A stretch of DNA of 64,000 bases from Chamaecrista fasciculata (GCA_003254925.1 QANZ01056593.1:39916-103915); one strand, 5' to 3'; shown: positions 34,556 through 47,013, numbered from the stretch's first letter. Made by a program: numbers and translations. Notes: generated from the sequence alone by a model not told the origin.

Positions 34556-36715
34556 TGTTGGAGATTGTGCCTTAGGGCCAATCATTTTATAATGTGTTGT
34601 GAACATATTAATTAATTTATGGAGATAAATTAATGGTTATCATATTATTAGCATGTTTACTATGATAACAGTCCTTGATTAATTATGAGATAATTAATTT
34701 AAACTGTCCCTGGTCGCTCATTCAAGTGGGAACTTGAAATGAACTAAGACCAGCATGACCTCGGTACATAGAGATGCATACACTAGATGCTAGAACGAGA
34801 GTCATGGTGCAATTACGTAAGGGGTTACGAGTTGCTGGACTGACCCGGAGAGTCCTGCATGGGTTTAGTCATAGCTTGTCTCTCCTGTACGCCTGTCGCG
34901 ACGCCTTAGACCTGAGGTCATCATTATTCCGGCGTTGCAGTTGTCAGACTTTGGCCTAGTCTAACGTTGCCAGTAGCAGGGTAGCTATAAGGGCTAGGTA
35001 CGGGTTTGGTTGATTGTCGTGCTGAGGAATGTGGATTGGCCAAAATGGGATTTTGTCCCTCATTAAATGAGAGATATCTAACTGGCGCCCTCGATGAGTC
35101 TGTCCAAGGAAATGCGTGGCCACGCTGGGAAATGGGACTTACTCAAGAAGATCGAGAAAGTTATGGTTGGATTAAGGATGACCTTCCTGTGCCTTATCCA
35201 GAACCAAGATATCGTGTGACAATAGGGTCTATGACAAGGTGGTTCTAAGGTTAAGTCAGTTTTGGTAAAAACGATAACTCACGTGTTTTGGGTAGTCGTG
35301 ATGGCTTTTTAGAGTCCGCTCACGACTTGTAAGTCATAGAGATGGCTTGCTGCCAACTTCACGTGAGGCTTGCTGGGTCAAACATGAGCAGGATTAGGAC
35401 ACCGCTTGAAGGGACACGAATTAGGGTTAATTCGTGGGTCACTCCGGTGACACAATTTAAGACATAGCAAAATGTCTGGGACATTAAGTCTTGTCTTAAG
35501 TAATCTACAGTTGTGATATATTTAAATTTGTAGGACAAGTTTGAATATAATAATTGTTAAATGGTTAATAGGGATTAATCCATTTACAATTATAATATTA
35601 GGGAATAATAAATCAAATAAGATTCCTAAAAGTTAGGAGATTATTGATTTATAAAATTCACTAATATTGGATAAGAGGGTGGCGCCTCTTTTAGTGATTT
35701 TATTAATAAAATTGTTTTATTAATTAAAGTCATGAGTTTGAATTTGAATTTGATTCAAGATTTGAATTAAAGATATTAGGGTAATATTTTAATTCAATAA
35801 TGAATTTAAATTCAAGATTCATATTTGAATTAAAGATATTAGGGTAATATTTTAATTCAAAAACATTGGAAGATAATAAGTTGGTTATGACTTCCTAAGA
35901 GTTAGGAATGTTTTTGATTTATTAAATTCCAAAGAAAAAGGGAGGCATATGGCGCATGGCATCTTGTGGGACCCAAGGGAGATTTGATCTTCTATTTGAT
36001 TCTCCAAGATAGCATTTTGAATTTAAATTGAAATATTAAAGTAATATTTTAATTAGATATTCAAGTCCTAATATTATGATATTATTGTAATCTCATAATT
36101 TTATAAATTGATAATCCTATAATTTAGGGATTCCCTAATATTATAATTATCAATTCCCTATTTTATGAAATAAAAGAGGGAAAGTCTCCTAGCACACTTG
36201 CTTGACCTAGCTCATTTGTGATTTTGTCTTCCTCCTTGTAGAGAGAGAGAAAAATCGCCACCTCCATAGCTAGAGAGAGAAAATTCAATTTTCCTAAGAG
36301 TTAGTGAAAATTCGAATTGTTCTACCATTAGGGTTTTGAGAGAAGAAAAACAAAAGTAGTTTTGTTGTTGTCTTCTCCCTCTTTGCGCCACCATCATATT
36401 TGGTTCAAGAAAGAGTTCTTGAATCAAAACGCTGTAGATTCAGTTCCCAGTTCCTTTGGAGAAAGGAGCAGAAGGCTAGCACCTTGGTGTTCGGTAAACT
36501 GTTCGTGTGGATCACCGGTGGAGGAAGGACGCTGATAGTGGACTTCTCAAACTCGCCTGAGTACAACCAAGCCGATTGAAATTTTGAGGTATACCACTTA
36601 TCTAACGAGGTTTTAAATTCAACTAGCGGATATCGGGTGGGAAATCTTGGGCAGTGCATTTAAATTTTATTTTGCTTTGCTTCCGCTGCGTGTTTTGCTC
36701 CGGGATTTCCCAACA
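34556..36715. mobile_element. 2160-bp solo LTR
   Basis: Starts TGTTGGAG, ends TTTCCCAACA, flanked by a perfect 5-bp duplication ATAGC (34551-34555, 36716-36720). Continuity of the host element on both sides shows the empty site. There is no internal domain, so it is a solo LTR left by recombination. Short open frames inside it are not supported as genes. Lineage is not assigned. Confidence 0.82.
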
Positions 36716-37361
36716 ATAGCAAATTAAAAAACAACACTAAATTCTAATAAAATGTGTGGTGAAAGGTTCATTTTGGTCCTAAATGTATGGCCTAATATTC
36801 ATTTTGGTCCATTATTTTTTTAAGAAAATTTTGGATGAAGGGTTAGAGGTTAATCCAAGTGGATGAGATGATGGGCCAAAATGAAAATAATATTGGAATT
36901 ATTTTTAAGAATACAATTTGGTCCATAAATTCTAACTGTTCTAATTAATCAATCTCTAACATGTGTAAATGATAACTCGGGACATGTTGAAAACCCCAGT
37001 CATCAATAATCGGGTCTTTTTATGAAATTGAATGACAAAAAAATAACAAATAATAGTTTGAGGACCAGATTGCAAATTACAAAACAACACTAAATTGTAA
37101 TAAAATGTGTGGTGAAAGGTTCATTTTGGTCCTAAATGTATGGCCTAATATTCATTTTGGTCCATTATTTTATTAAATGTTCAAATTGGTCCCAAATGTT
37201 AGCAAAATGATTAATGGTGGACAAAAATGAACATTAGGGCAAACATTTTGGACCAAATTAACCCTTTAACCCTTTATTTTTGAATCCAATGATTCAAGCC
37301 TGTACATACACGTGGGCCATTTTGTATTTTGTCCCTAAAAAAATATTACCGTTATTATTTA

Positions 37362-37890
37362 NNNNNNNNNNNNNNNNNNNNNNNNNNNNNNNNNNNNNNN
37401 NNNNNNNNNNNNNNNNNNNNNNNNNNNNNNNNNNNNNNNNNNNNNNNNNNNNNNNNNNNNNNNNNNNNNNNNNNNNNNNNNNNNNNNNNNNNNNNNNNNN
37501 NNNNNNNNNNNNNNNNNNNNNNNNNNNNNNNNNNNNNNNNNNNNNNNNNNNNNNNNNNNNNNNNNNNNNNNNNNNNNNNNNNNNNNNNNNNNNNNNNNNN
37601 NNNNNNNNNNNNNNNNNNNNNNNNNNNNNNNNNNNNNNNNNNNNNNNNNNNNNNNNNNNNNNNNNNNNNNNNNNNNNNNNNNNNNNNNNNNNNNNNNNNN
37701 NNNNNNNNNNNNNNNNNNNNNNNNNNNNNNNNNNNNNNNNNNNNNNNNNNNNNNNNNNNNNNNNNNNNNNNNNNNNNNNNNNNNNNNNNNNNNNNNNNNN
37801 NNNNNNNNNNNNNNNNNNNNNNNNNNNNNNNNNNNNNNNNNNNNNNNNNNNNNNNNNNNNNNNNNNNNNNNNNNNNNNNNNNNNNNNNNN
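37362..37890. other. Assembly gap (529 N)
   Basis: Run of N inside the PIF/Harbinger-like element, adjacent to AT and GA simple repeats that probably caused the break. Confidence 0.99.
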
Positions 37891-38499
37891 ATATATATAT
37901 TTATATATAAGAGTGTGGGTGTGAGTGTGTGAAAGAGAGAGAGAAAAAAAAAAGTGTGTGTGTGAGAGAGAGAGGTGTGTGTGAGTGAAAAGAGAAAAAA
38001 AAATGATGAGAAATGATAGATGGAGGGAGAAAATTATAAGTGTAATAAATGAGGGTATGTAAAATTACTATTTTGTCTAATTCTTTTTTTTATATTTGTA
38101 TTAAAGTATAGGTAATTATAGGTGTATAAGTAGGGATAAATTAGTAATTGTAAGAGAAAATGAGATGACGTTGTGAATGAGATGATGATGTGGATGAGAT
38201 GAGATGAGATGGAGGTTCCAAAAAACACCCAACCATTACTATTCATCCAATCCTAAGATGAGATTAAGATTGAATGAGATGGGATTGGATGGAAAGGGCC
38301 CCAAACAGGCCCTTAATGACGTGCATCTTAAATTGAAAATGACTGTTAAAAATAGAAAGCCAACAGGACGTCTTACACAAATTTCTATATAGTAATCAAT
38401 CTCTGTCCCTTACACGAAGAAAAGTCTTTGGGAGCAACCTTGTAGCTTCCTTGATGGACTTCTCAGTGTTTGAAAGTGATTGCAATGCAAGACCTTTGA

Positions 38500-39569
38500 A
38501 CAAAACTCGTTGCTAATAATTAATGTATAATTAAGTCTGTTGGTTTTAAAAGAAATTTTAAAGTTCAAAGTTGATGAGTGCATAATTTTATTCACTATTC
38601 ATACTTGATTTATACAAAGGAATAGCAAACTTTGTAACAAACCTGCCGCCCATGTGCTTCTAACATAGAACATAGAACTTAAATGTTATCCAAATATATT
38701 TAATAAAGTAAAACGTAACATGATGACAAGTTACACATAATAAACCATTCACAATCACTCTAATTCAGGCATGATTTCTAGTTCTTGCTTCAGTCTCTGT
38801 CTCTCTGTCTCTGAAGATTGATGGCAATTAAATTGTATACCTTAAAACATTTTTGTGCTTCGAACTTTAGAGTATGTAGTCATTATACGTGCCAATTATC
38901 TAACTTCATGTCAGGAAACTAAACACATAAACAAAAGAAACAATGATGAAGCAAGAAATTTATCAGCAAAACCAAGTCCTTATATATGTTTGCAGGTTTG
39001 TCAGATTTTAATTTGGTTACCCTCGTATTGTAAAGTTTGCAAACTTTTTTTTTTGGCTTGAAAAGTTTGCAAACTTGTTTAACCATGAATTTGCAAGTTA
39101 CTTTAACTTTATAAAAAATCTCAATTTTCAACTTAAACAAAAAAAAAAAAAAAACTCAACTATTAATTGTAGACTATACAAAAATTCAAATTTAAAATTT
39201 AAAATTCAACTCAATCATGGATTAATGGAAAAAAAAATTTAGATTGCTAAAAGACATAACAATACCTGACAATATTTAATATTACCAGAGTAACAAAGTT
39301 AACTTCATTTTAACAGTCCATACATTTTGTGTCTTAAAATGTCTATTTAAAATTCCAGTTGACAACTTAACTACTGTGTTATTAAAGTAAGAACTTCAAA
39401 ATGCACTTATTGAAAAAAAGGAGGAAAAACTCAGATATTTCTTCTAGTCTCTAGTAAAGTAACTTCATTCCAGATTTACAGGTGTTATCCAATTATATTT
39501 ACCAATATAAAACTTAACATGGCCAAGAATCAAATTACACTAAATATTGATAAAATAACCCATAAATGG
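38500..39569. repeat. Type B 3'-flank block with orphan kinase tail, copy 4
   Basis: Very close to 28252-29301. Orphan tail at about 38765-38830 on the minus strand. Confidence 0.65.
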
Positions 39570-40744
39570 TCACTCTAATTCAGGAATGATTTCCAGTTCT
39601 TGCTTGAGTCTCTGAGGATTGATGGCATTTGACCTCTTAGGAGTAGCAGATGTGAAAGGGTTAGGAGGCACTGATAATAATGCAGTGCCATCTCCTTCTA
39701 ACATTTGAACCACACTCTTCATACAAGGCCTATCTATTGGATGCCACTGAATGCAACACAGTCCCACAATGGCAAGTTTCTTAGCAATCTCACTCTCTTC
39801 CTCCTCCTCAAACTCAATTCTCACCTCTTCTTCCCCTTCTTCCAACAGACTGTATATCCATTGTGGGTAGTATATTTGGTTGCTTTCTTCCACTAACCAT
39901 TTCAAGCAGCAAAATACCAAAACTATAAACATCTGACTTGAAAGACACCTTCCCAAAGTTTCTAGAGAAAACCTCTGGTGCTATGTATCCTATGGTTCCT
40001 CTGGCTGTTGTCATCGACACTGCACTTTGATCCTTGGAACACAATTTAGCCAGCCCAAAATCTGAAATTTTGGGACTATGGTTCTGATCAAGAAGTATGT
40101 TATGAGGCTTGATGTCAAAATGCAGGATTTGTTGCTCACAACCTTCATGAAGATACTCGATCCCTCGGGCAATGCCTAGTGCGATATCTTGTAATTTATC
40201 CCAACCAAGGAAGCGAGTTTTCTTTTCTGGAGAGCATATAAACTTTTCCAGTGAACCATTTGGTAAGAATTCATAAACCAGGGCTCTCCAGAAGCCATCA
40301 GCACAGAAACCAACCAAGCGAACCACATTGACATGGTGGATTGCCCCCATCGTTCCCACTTCATTGATGAACTCTTCTCCATTACCTTTAGAATCATTGA
40401 GGATCTTGACTGCCACAGAGATATCATTGGAGAGTTTTCCTTTGAACACTTTACCATAAGCTCCTTGACCAAGCTCCTCTGTGAATTTATTCGTGATCCT
40501 TTTTATGTCAGCATATGAGTATCTGGTGGGCTTGAGAGCTCTGTAATCTTCCAAAAAAACTTCTAATTTTATTTCAAAATCTTTCTTTGACTTGTATTTT
40601 TTAATATAAAGGCCACAGATTGTGATGATAACTATTGTGATGACCACACTTTGTTTGCTGGCATTCAGGGTGGGCTTCACTACCTGCAAAGAGCAGTAGT
40701 GGCAGCAATAACAAGCAAAATTGTGGGAATCGAACTCTAGCCAT
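39570..40744 (-). pseudogene. B2: type B kinase with deleted ectodomain and a 26-nt frameshift
   Basis: Signal peptide start ([12 protein letters not shown]) at 40744 is intact, but soon after CQQTKCG the sequence jumps (about 40640) straight into the membrane-span exon, out of frame, so translation stops after about 48 codons. The kinase is very close to B1 ([29 protein letters not shown]) until about 39887. There 26 nt present in B1 are missing, between two copies of CTTTCT, which shifts the frame; the rest of the C-lobe is readable in another frame to PELE. Both deletions look like microhomology-mediated events. Not functional as a receptor. Confidence 0.88.
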
Positions 40745-40835
40745 GGTAAGATCAAAAGAGTAGTTAATTAGAGATGCTAACTAGTTTACATGTTCCATAT
40801 TATTCCGTGCTTCATAATTCATAGTGTTTGTTTGT

Positions 40836-41088
40836 GTTACGGGCTTCACCACCACGACGAGGCCTCACCACCACGACGGGGCCTCACCACCACGACGGGG
40901 CCCTTTTCCCCCGGCGGGTCTATCCCCCGGCGGGTCTATCCCCCGGCGGGTCTACACCCTCCCATTTGGGGATCCCCCCAAGTGTGTGGGTGTTGGGAAT
41001 CGAACAGGGGACCTCCCCCTTATCAACCCCAAACACCCACTCCTTGTACCACTTGAGCTAGTAGCGTGGTGGTGGTGAAGCCCGTAAC
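40836..41088. mobile_element. GC-rich 253-bp foldback repeat with tRNA-like core
   Basis: Ends GTTACGGGCTTCACCACCA and its complement are inverted. Two internal tandem arrays lie next to each other: three units of ACCACCACGACGGGGCCTC type and three of CCCCGGCGGGTCTAT type. Minus strand has TAGCTCAAGTGG (A-box like) and, about 55 bases on, TGTTCGATTCC (B-box like), as in tRNA-derived SINEs, but no foldable tRNA is apparent. It stands out sharply from the AT-rich flanks. Target duplication unclear. Confidence 0.65.
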
Positions 41089-41264
41089 AGTTTGCAAAGT
41101 TTGTGTTGGGAGGAATCTTACAACTTCCCTGCTGTTTCTTGTGGACTTTTCAACCTTAAACCACAACAACACTCACTTCGAATAAGTCGTAGGCTAAGTA
41201 CCTCAATAATTGATGTATAAGTCATTCAGTCAACAAAGGTTTAAAAAAAATGAACTGGTTAAGG

Positions 41265-41267
<3 letters not shown>

Positions 41268-41300
<33 letters not shown>
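41268..41300. repeat. AT dinucleotide microsatellite
   Basis: Uninterrupted AT repeats of about 16 units, in the 5' flank of B2. Confidence 0.9.
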
Positions 41301-41304
<4 letters not shown>

Positions 41305-41847
41305 CCTTATAAAAAATTAGCTTGCTTTGAAATTTATGTTTGCAAATTAGTCTGCTTTATTTGTTCTTCCTCATATTGTATTAGTGAAAGAATAGCTAGG
41401 GACTTTGTGCAGATTGCTAACCATTACATAACTGTGATTCTGTGAAGGATATAATTGCTGCATTGCTTTGTTTTAAATTATTTTATTTTGGTTTTTCCGC
41501 TAGTGATATATGCAAGAGCTATAATTTATGATTAATTAAGGTTATTAAACAACAATATATGCATAAATCTAATTTTCAAACTATCAAATTACTTGCCAAG
41601 GGTCAACAGTTCATCTTAGCATAAACTCAAGTCCAGATGCCTCCCATTTCCAGAAAAAAAGGTTCACCCCCAGAACTAGTGACAAACATAAAATAGCACG
41701 GAAAAGAAAGCAAGGATAACTCCAGTATGTGTACAAACAATGAACTATGCTTGTTGGTCTATATCACAACACACAATTCTAAAAGAACAAAAGTTACAAA
41801 TGAGTAGCCATATTTCATAATTGGAATGGCATCACTCTCTTTATTCT

Positions 41848-42030
41848 ATGTTGCATTAATAATTAAACTCTCTTCATTCTAACTCTGATATTTCTTTATT
41901 CTATGTTGCATTAATAATTAAACTCTCTTCATTCTAACTCTGATATTTCTGAATCATCTGAATCAAGTGAATTTACTGATGAGTTTGTATGGATCAAAGC
42001 ATTGTCTAATGGTAGATCTGCCATTGATAT
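41848..42030 (-). pseudogene. Relic of a type A kinase C-terminal tail
   Basis: Minus strand reads SMADLPLDNALIHTNSS-like residues and a serine/aspartate-rich tail as in other type A genes, then foreign sequence at 42031. The end contains a 55-base tandem duplication (about 41838-41950). No kinase domain remains. Confidence 0.75.
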
Positions 42031-42990
42031 GTTGAGAATATCGGCCAAAAATGAAAGATATGTTGGGAGCAACCTTGCAGCTTCCCTCATGGACCTTTAA
42101 TTATAAGTGTTTGATAGTGACTACAATACATTACTTTTCAACTAATTGAGTGTTTGTTGGGAGGCCAGATCTACTACATCAGTTTTCGCGCCAAATCCAC
42201 TACAGTGCCCTTGCATTGATCAATCCATGTCATTCATTGTATCTAGGCATTTTATGTGGTGCCACGTTGTCTATTTCATCATTTCTAAACCGCTTAATTA
42301 AGCCAGGTTTTTTCTTAGTTATTGCAGTAATAAGTACTACTTTGCAATACATAAACATAAATCACACTACACAATTTAGTGTCCCCATTCTCATTGACTC
42401 ATCAGTCAAAACGAAATGCAAACAAGTTGATTGGAGTTAATTATGGGAGTGTAGTCACTTTCTAAAGAAAATTCTATAGCTAGGAGGGAGTGATTATTAC
42501 TTATAATTTAATGACTTGCATCTTAAATGGAAAATGACTGTTAAAAATAGAAAGCCAAGAGGACGTCTTTCACAAATATCTATAAAGTAAGCTCTATCCC
42601 TTAATTACACCAAGAAAAGTCTTTCTTCCAATAACAGACTCTCATTAATATATTACTTTGGAAACAAGCAGCCTATACCTAAGATAATATCGGTCAAAGC
42701 TGAGAGATATGTTAGGAGCAACCTTGCAGCTTCCTTCATACTATGTATGGACTTCAATTTCAGTGTTTGATACAAGACTTTTGAACTAATTGTTTGGTCA
42801 ATCGTTGCTAATTATTCATGTGCAATTAAGCCTGTTGGTTTTCAAAAAGATATTAGGAGAGAATCAAACGGTTTTGAAAAGACTACTAACTAATAGTGAT
42901 ACTCTCACTTCCCCGCCCGTGCTCCTGGGTTCGCACAAGACACTTAAATGAGGGATTTTTGTCCCGAATATACCTTCCAAGCCTAAATTA
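42031..42990. other. Duplicated upstream-type sequence without a gene
   Basis: Two copies of the phrase GAGCAACCTTGCAGCTTCC (about 42066 and 42715) and long similarity to 27830-28250 and 33640-33935. Promoter-region debris of type A genes; nothing coding. Confidence 0.5.
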
Positions 42991-42993
42991 ATA

Positions 42994-43264
42994 CTCCCTC
43001 TGTTCCTGAATATCTGCTTTTCTGGAGAACTTTTTGTATTCCAAAATATATGATGTTTTACAACTTCAAGAGAGTATTAATTATTTTTTTACCATTTTAT
43101 CCCTATTAAATATAGTAGTCATAAATGAATAAACATTTTCAAGTAATTTAATAGGGATAGTTTAGTCTTCTTACCTCATTTTTTTCTTCATTTTAGGTGA
43201 GCTAATCATTTTCTTGGTCTGTGTGTATTTACCTTAAACATAAGATATATAGGAACGGAGGGAG
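42994..43264. mobile_element. Stowaway MITE, 271 bp
   Basis: Terminal repeats CTCCCTCTGTTCCTGAAT and GGAACGGAGGGAG with TA on each side, the classic Stowaway (Tc1/mariner) signature. A second copy begins at 63926. Confidence 0.92.
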
Positions 43265-43642
43265 TATTTGGATAGAGTAACAGTGATCTGAATATATCAT
43301 AATCCTTCATACCTAAGGGTAAACCTGAGCTGGACTCATTAAAATACGGGATGATATTTTAAGTTATAATAACACTTAAAAAGTAGGCCTAAGTACATTT
43401 TCGATAATTCGGGCTAGGCTGGGTCATTTTTAACAAATATGAGCGTTTTTTATTCAGACTAATTTTTTTTTAAAATTATATACTCAATTGATTAAATATT
43501 TCATTACATATTTTTTATTCTATAATTTATCCATAAAAAGAATCACACAATAAAATTTAAGTTACAATAAAAACAACTTAAATTTATAATCTATAAATTT
43601 TTTAAATTTACACAACAAACATAATTTTGTATGACGTGTTAT

Positions 43643-43988
43643 CTAGGAAGCATGGACACTTCATTTTGAAGGCGTGTCGCCGTGTCAGACACGTGTCAGT
43701 GTCCGACACTCGTATGACACCGACACGACACATATCCATAAATTTTAGAATATAAATCAATTTTTTGTAACTTTAACATGATAGGCAAGAGAAAATAATA
43801 ATAGATATGACATATATTATGAATAAAAATTTTAATTTTTAATTTTTTCATTAAAAACTATGAATATTTAATTATTTATATATATAAATATATGCCGTGT
43901 CGTGTCAAGTAATTTTGAGAGTTTGACGTGTCGCTGTATCCGTGTCCGTGTCGTGTCCCGTGTCCGTGTCAGTGTCCATGCTCCATAG
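43643..43988. mobile_element. 346-bp hAT-type MITE
   Basis: Ends CTAGGAAGCATGGACACT and its near complement AGTGTCCATGCTCCATAG, flanked by a perfect 8-bp duplication CGTGTTAT (43635-43642, 43989-43996). Terminal zones are rich in GACACG/CGTGTC. Confidence 0.9.
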
Positions 43989-43999
43989 CGTGTTATTAA

Positions 44000-46399
44000 T
44001 TATTTTCCACTCATATTCAATTTCAACTTTTTTTAACTCTAATATATAGTTTGATTAATAATTATATTATATATAACAAATATTTTATTTTATGAAATAT
44101 AAAATATTTTATTATATAAAATATATAATTATATACAATATAATATATACAACTATCCTATTTTTCTCTAAACTCATATTGTCCTACAAATTTTATATAG
44201 TATATAGTATATAATATATATTATTGACAATTTTTTTTGTAATATAATAATATAGATATACATTTTATACTATATATTTTAAAATTATAAAATATATACA
44301 TATTATTCACCCTCGGGCTTTCGGGCCGAACTACTCAAGTCGGGCGGGCTTTGAGGCCCATGAACAGGACTACTTGGAGGATTCTCTTATTTATAGTCTC
44401 TTCAGAGGTCACTGTCATAGGATTGTTGCGTAGAGTGGTCCCCTACTCGATCGTGCGTGGGCATTACTCGCTCCTTTAACGGTTTTTGGTGCTGACGCGT
44501 AAAGGATGTTGTTTGGTTTCTGGGCGACATAGTCGAGCATTGGTGGGATGATGGTTCGGTGTGCCTTATCGGGGGTTTTAGCTCTTGGGCCATCCTGAGG
44601 TCTAATTCATATCCCGTAATTGTAGTATTTATTTTTGGAGTTTTACTTAATATTTTATATAGAATAATAGATCCCTTTCCTTTAAAAGCTACGCATCACA
44701 CACGAAATCAAATCCTTTGTGTCTTTGGCGTCCTAACTACATCTGGAAGATTTTTGGGTTCGATGTCATTTTCTTTGTTTCTTTGTTACCAAGTGGCCAG
44801 CTATAATATGCATTGTTTCAAGAGCAATGGTTTGATGTTTGATTTCCTGTTCTATAATTAAGAACTTACAAGTTAGTTTAACAACCAATTTTTTTTTTGT
44901 TGCATGCTTTGTAATTTAACAGTCCATATATACCTTTTTGTGTCTTAAAATTTCTATTTAAAATTCCAATTTTACAACTTAACTAGTGTCTTATTTAGCA
45001 GTTTCTCTTACTCTCTCTCCTATTCTTTCTGCTCCAGTCATGCATTCATCTATGTCCATTATATAATTTGAGGTTGAGTTAAGAGCAGACTGAGCCAACA
45101 CATAAATAATAATTAAATACCGTTAAGTGTGAAACAAGATCGATCCAAATGAAACTCAAATTGCAAGGAACGTGGTGGGGTTCACTAATTTTTCTTTCAC
45201 GCCAAATGCCAGGAAGGACTCTAGTCACTATTCATCTATCTCCATAGAATTTAGTAGTATTTTCTCCTGTTCTTTGAAGTAGAGATCAAGGCCAAAGATT
45301 GTAAGAAAGTAATAATAACATCAGCTACTTTCCAACAACTAGCCTAGCTGGTTTTCAGTCCTTGAAAGTGACTACAATAAAAAGACTTTGAACAAATTGT
45401 ATGCTGAGTGGTTGTAATTCATGTATAATATAATTAAGCCTCGATCGTAGTTTCTTAGTTATTGCAGTAAGGACTTGGCAATACTCATACATAAAACACA
45501 CAACACAATTTAGTGTCCTCTCATTCCCAATGAGTCAGTCAACACGAAATGCAATCATGTGAATATATAGCAATGTACGTCATTGTTTATTCACACCCTA
45601 TGTGTCTATATATGCTTCATTATATTCTTTTTTTTTATATAAACAAGGAAAATATATTAGATAAAAGCCAAACGACACTTATAATCGTTAAAAAATTTCA
45701 AAAATGAAACCACAGAAGAAGCATAAAAAGTAAACCTTGATGAATTGTGCATAAATAAGTTCTATACGAAACATAACATATCTTGAGCACTGATCCTATA
45801 AGGAATAAATCTTGAGGATGAAAATCATCACAAAATATGTTGTCAATAAATTGTTTACCATCACCACTATAAGATGGGAGGCATCAACTTCACACCATAG
45901 ACACAACTATCTATTTTTAACAGACATGTCTGTTTATTTCCAAGTCTTTTAATATATATATATATGCCACATATATATATATATTTAATCAACAACATAT
46001 TATAGATTCTATAATATATACCTACAAGCATCTTTTGAATTGTCCAATGTGGGACTTCTTTTCTTCTCTCTATTACAAACTATTCAACAATAGATGTTGC
46101 AAACTTTGCAAAGGATTCAAAATTAGAAAAACATAATCAAATTTGACACGAAAACCACAAGGAGACTGAGATCTGAGTTTATTGAAGAAAAAAGAGAAGT
46201 GGAGAACACGACCCGAAGCCGGAGAAAAGCACGACCCGAAGGCAGTAGAACCATGACCCGGAAGCGGTGAAGAGAAGATGAGCGTTTGAAATAGTGGGAG
46301 GAGAAGGCTACTGCTCCAAAGCAATAGTAGTCCAAGATAGAAGTGGTAGTGGAGGCGGCTAGGTTTAGGTTTAGAGAGAGGCGGCTACTTCATCAAGCA
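44000..46399. other. Long gene-free stretch
   Basis: 44040-44300 is almost pure A/T. About 44310-44620 is a GC-richer island (TCGGGCTTTCGGGCCGAA and similar) that may be the end of an old transposon. 44880-45560 repeats type A upstream-type DNA. 46070-46390 contains three imperfect repeats of ACGACCCGAAG and short minus-strand frames I do not recognise. No gene is supported. Confidence 0.45.
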
Positions 46400-46760
46400 A
46401 TAGTAGTCTCTGTAGATTGATGGCAATTAAATTGTATACTTTAAAACATTTTTGTGGTTCTAACTTCAGAGTATGTTGTCACTACGTGCCAATGATCTAA
46501 CTTCATGTCAGTAAACTAAAACACAAACAAAAGAAACAATGATGAAGCAAGAAATTTATCAGCAAAACCAAGTCCATATATATGTTTGCAGGTTTGTCTG
46601 ATTTTAATTTGTTTACCCTCGTATTGTAAAGTTTGCAAACTTGTTTAATCATGAATTTGCAAGTTACTTTAACTTTGATGTTTAACTTTAAAAATATCAA
46701 TTTACAACTTAAGCAATGATTTGTTAATTAGAATTTCATAATATACCTATTGAAAAAAAA
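46400..46760. repeat. Type B 3'-flank block fragment, copy 5
   Basis: Matches 7540-7860 and 15430-15730 but starts only within the orphan tail (CTCTGTAGATTGATGGCA). Confidence 0.55.
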
Positions 46761-47013
46761 AAGAAACTCAACTATTAATAGACTCTACAAAAATTAAACT
46801 CAACTATCAAGAATTTCCCAAAAATGGTTACCCAAAAACTATTGACAGACATAAAAACAATCGAACGGAAATCAAAGCAATGATAACCTCATTGGTTACA
46901 ATCAGTGAACTATGCTGCTTGGTCTAAATCTATATCACAGTACAATATTATGAAAGAGCAAAAACATCAAATGAGTAACCATATCTCATAGCAGGAATAT
47001 CATCACTTTCGCC

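Larger units (their letters stand above)
33938..38312. mobile_element. PIF/Harbinger-like element carrying a nested solo LTR and a gap
   Basis: Ends GGCTCTGTTTGGG and CCCCAAACAGGCCC are flanked by TTA (33935-33937, 38313-38315). The paralogous site at about 28158-28175 reads ATAACTTAATGACGTG with no insert, confirming the duplication. Without the 2165-base LTR insertion and the 529 N it is about 1.7 kb, the size of its relative at 24607-26378. Holds an internal direct repeat of about 250 bases (34305-34555 and 36825-37075). Confidence 0.82.

Noticed and set aside
35006-35248. 80-codon plus-strand frame starting MVDCRAEE
   Set aside because: It lies wholly inside the solo LTR and has no homolog I recognise; chance frame in non-coding LTR.
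40995-41075. A true tRNA gene on the minus strand
   Set aside because: A- and B-box-like motifs exist, but I cannot fit acceptor, D and anticodon stems; it is better explained as part of a repeat element.
40790-41078. Three overlapping plus-strand frames rich in Pro, Arg and Thr
   Set aside because: All three phases are open because of GC-rich tandem repeats in the 40836-41088 element.
46073-46335. Two overlapping minus-strand frames of 70-83 codons
   Set aside because: No recognisable domain, overlapping in different phases, next to short tandem repeats; not supported as genes.
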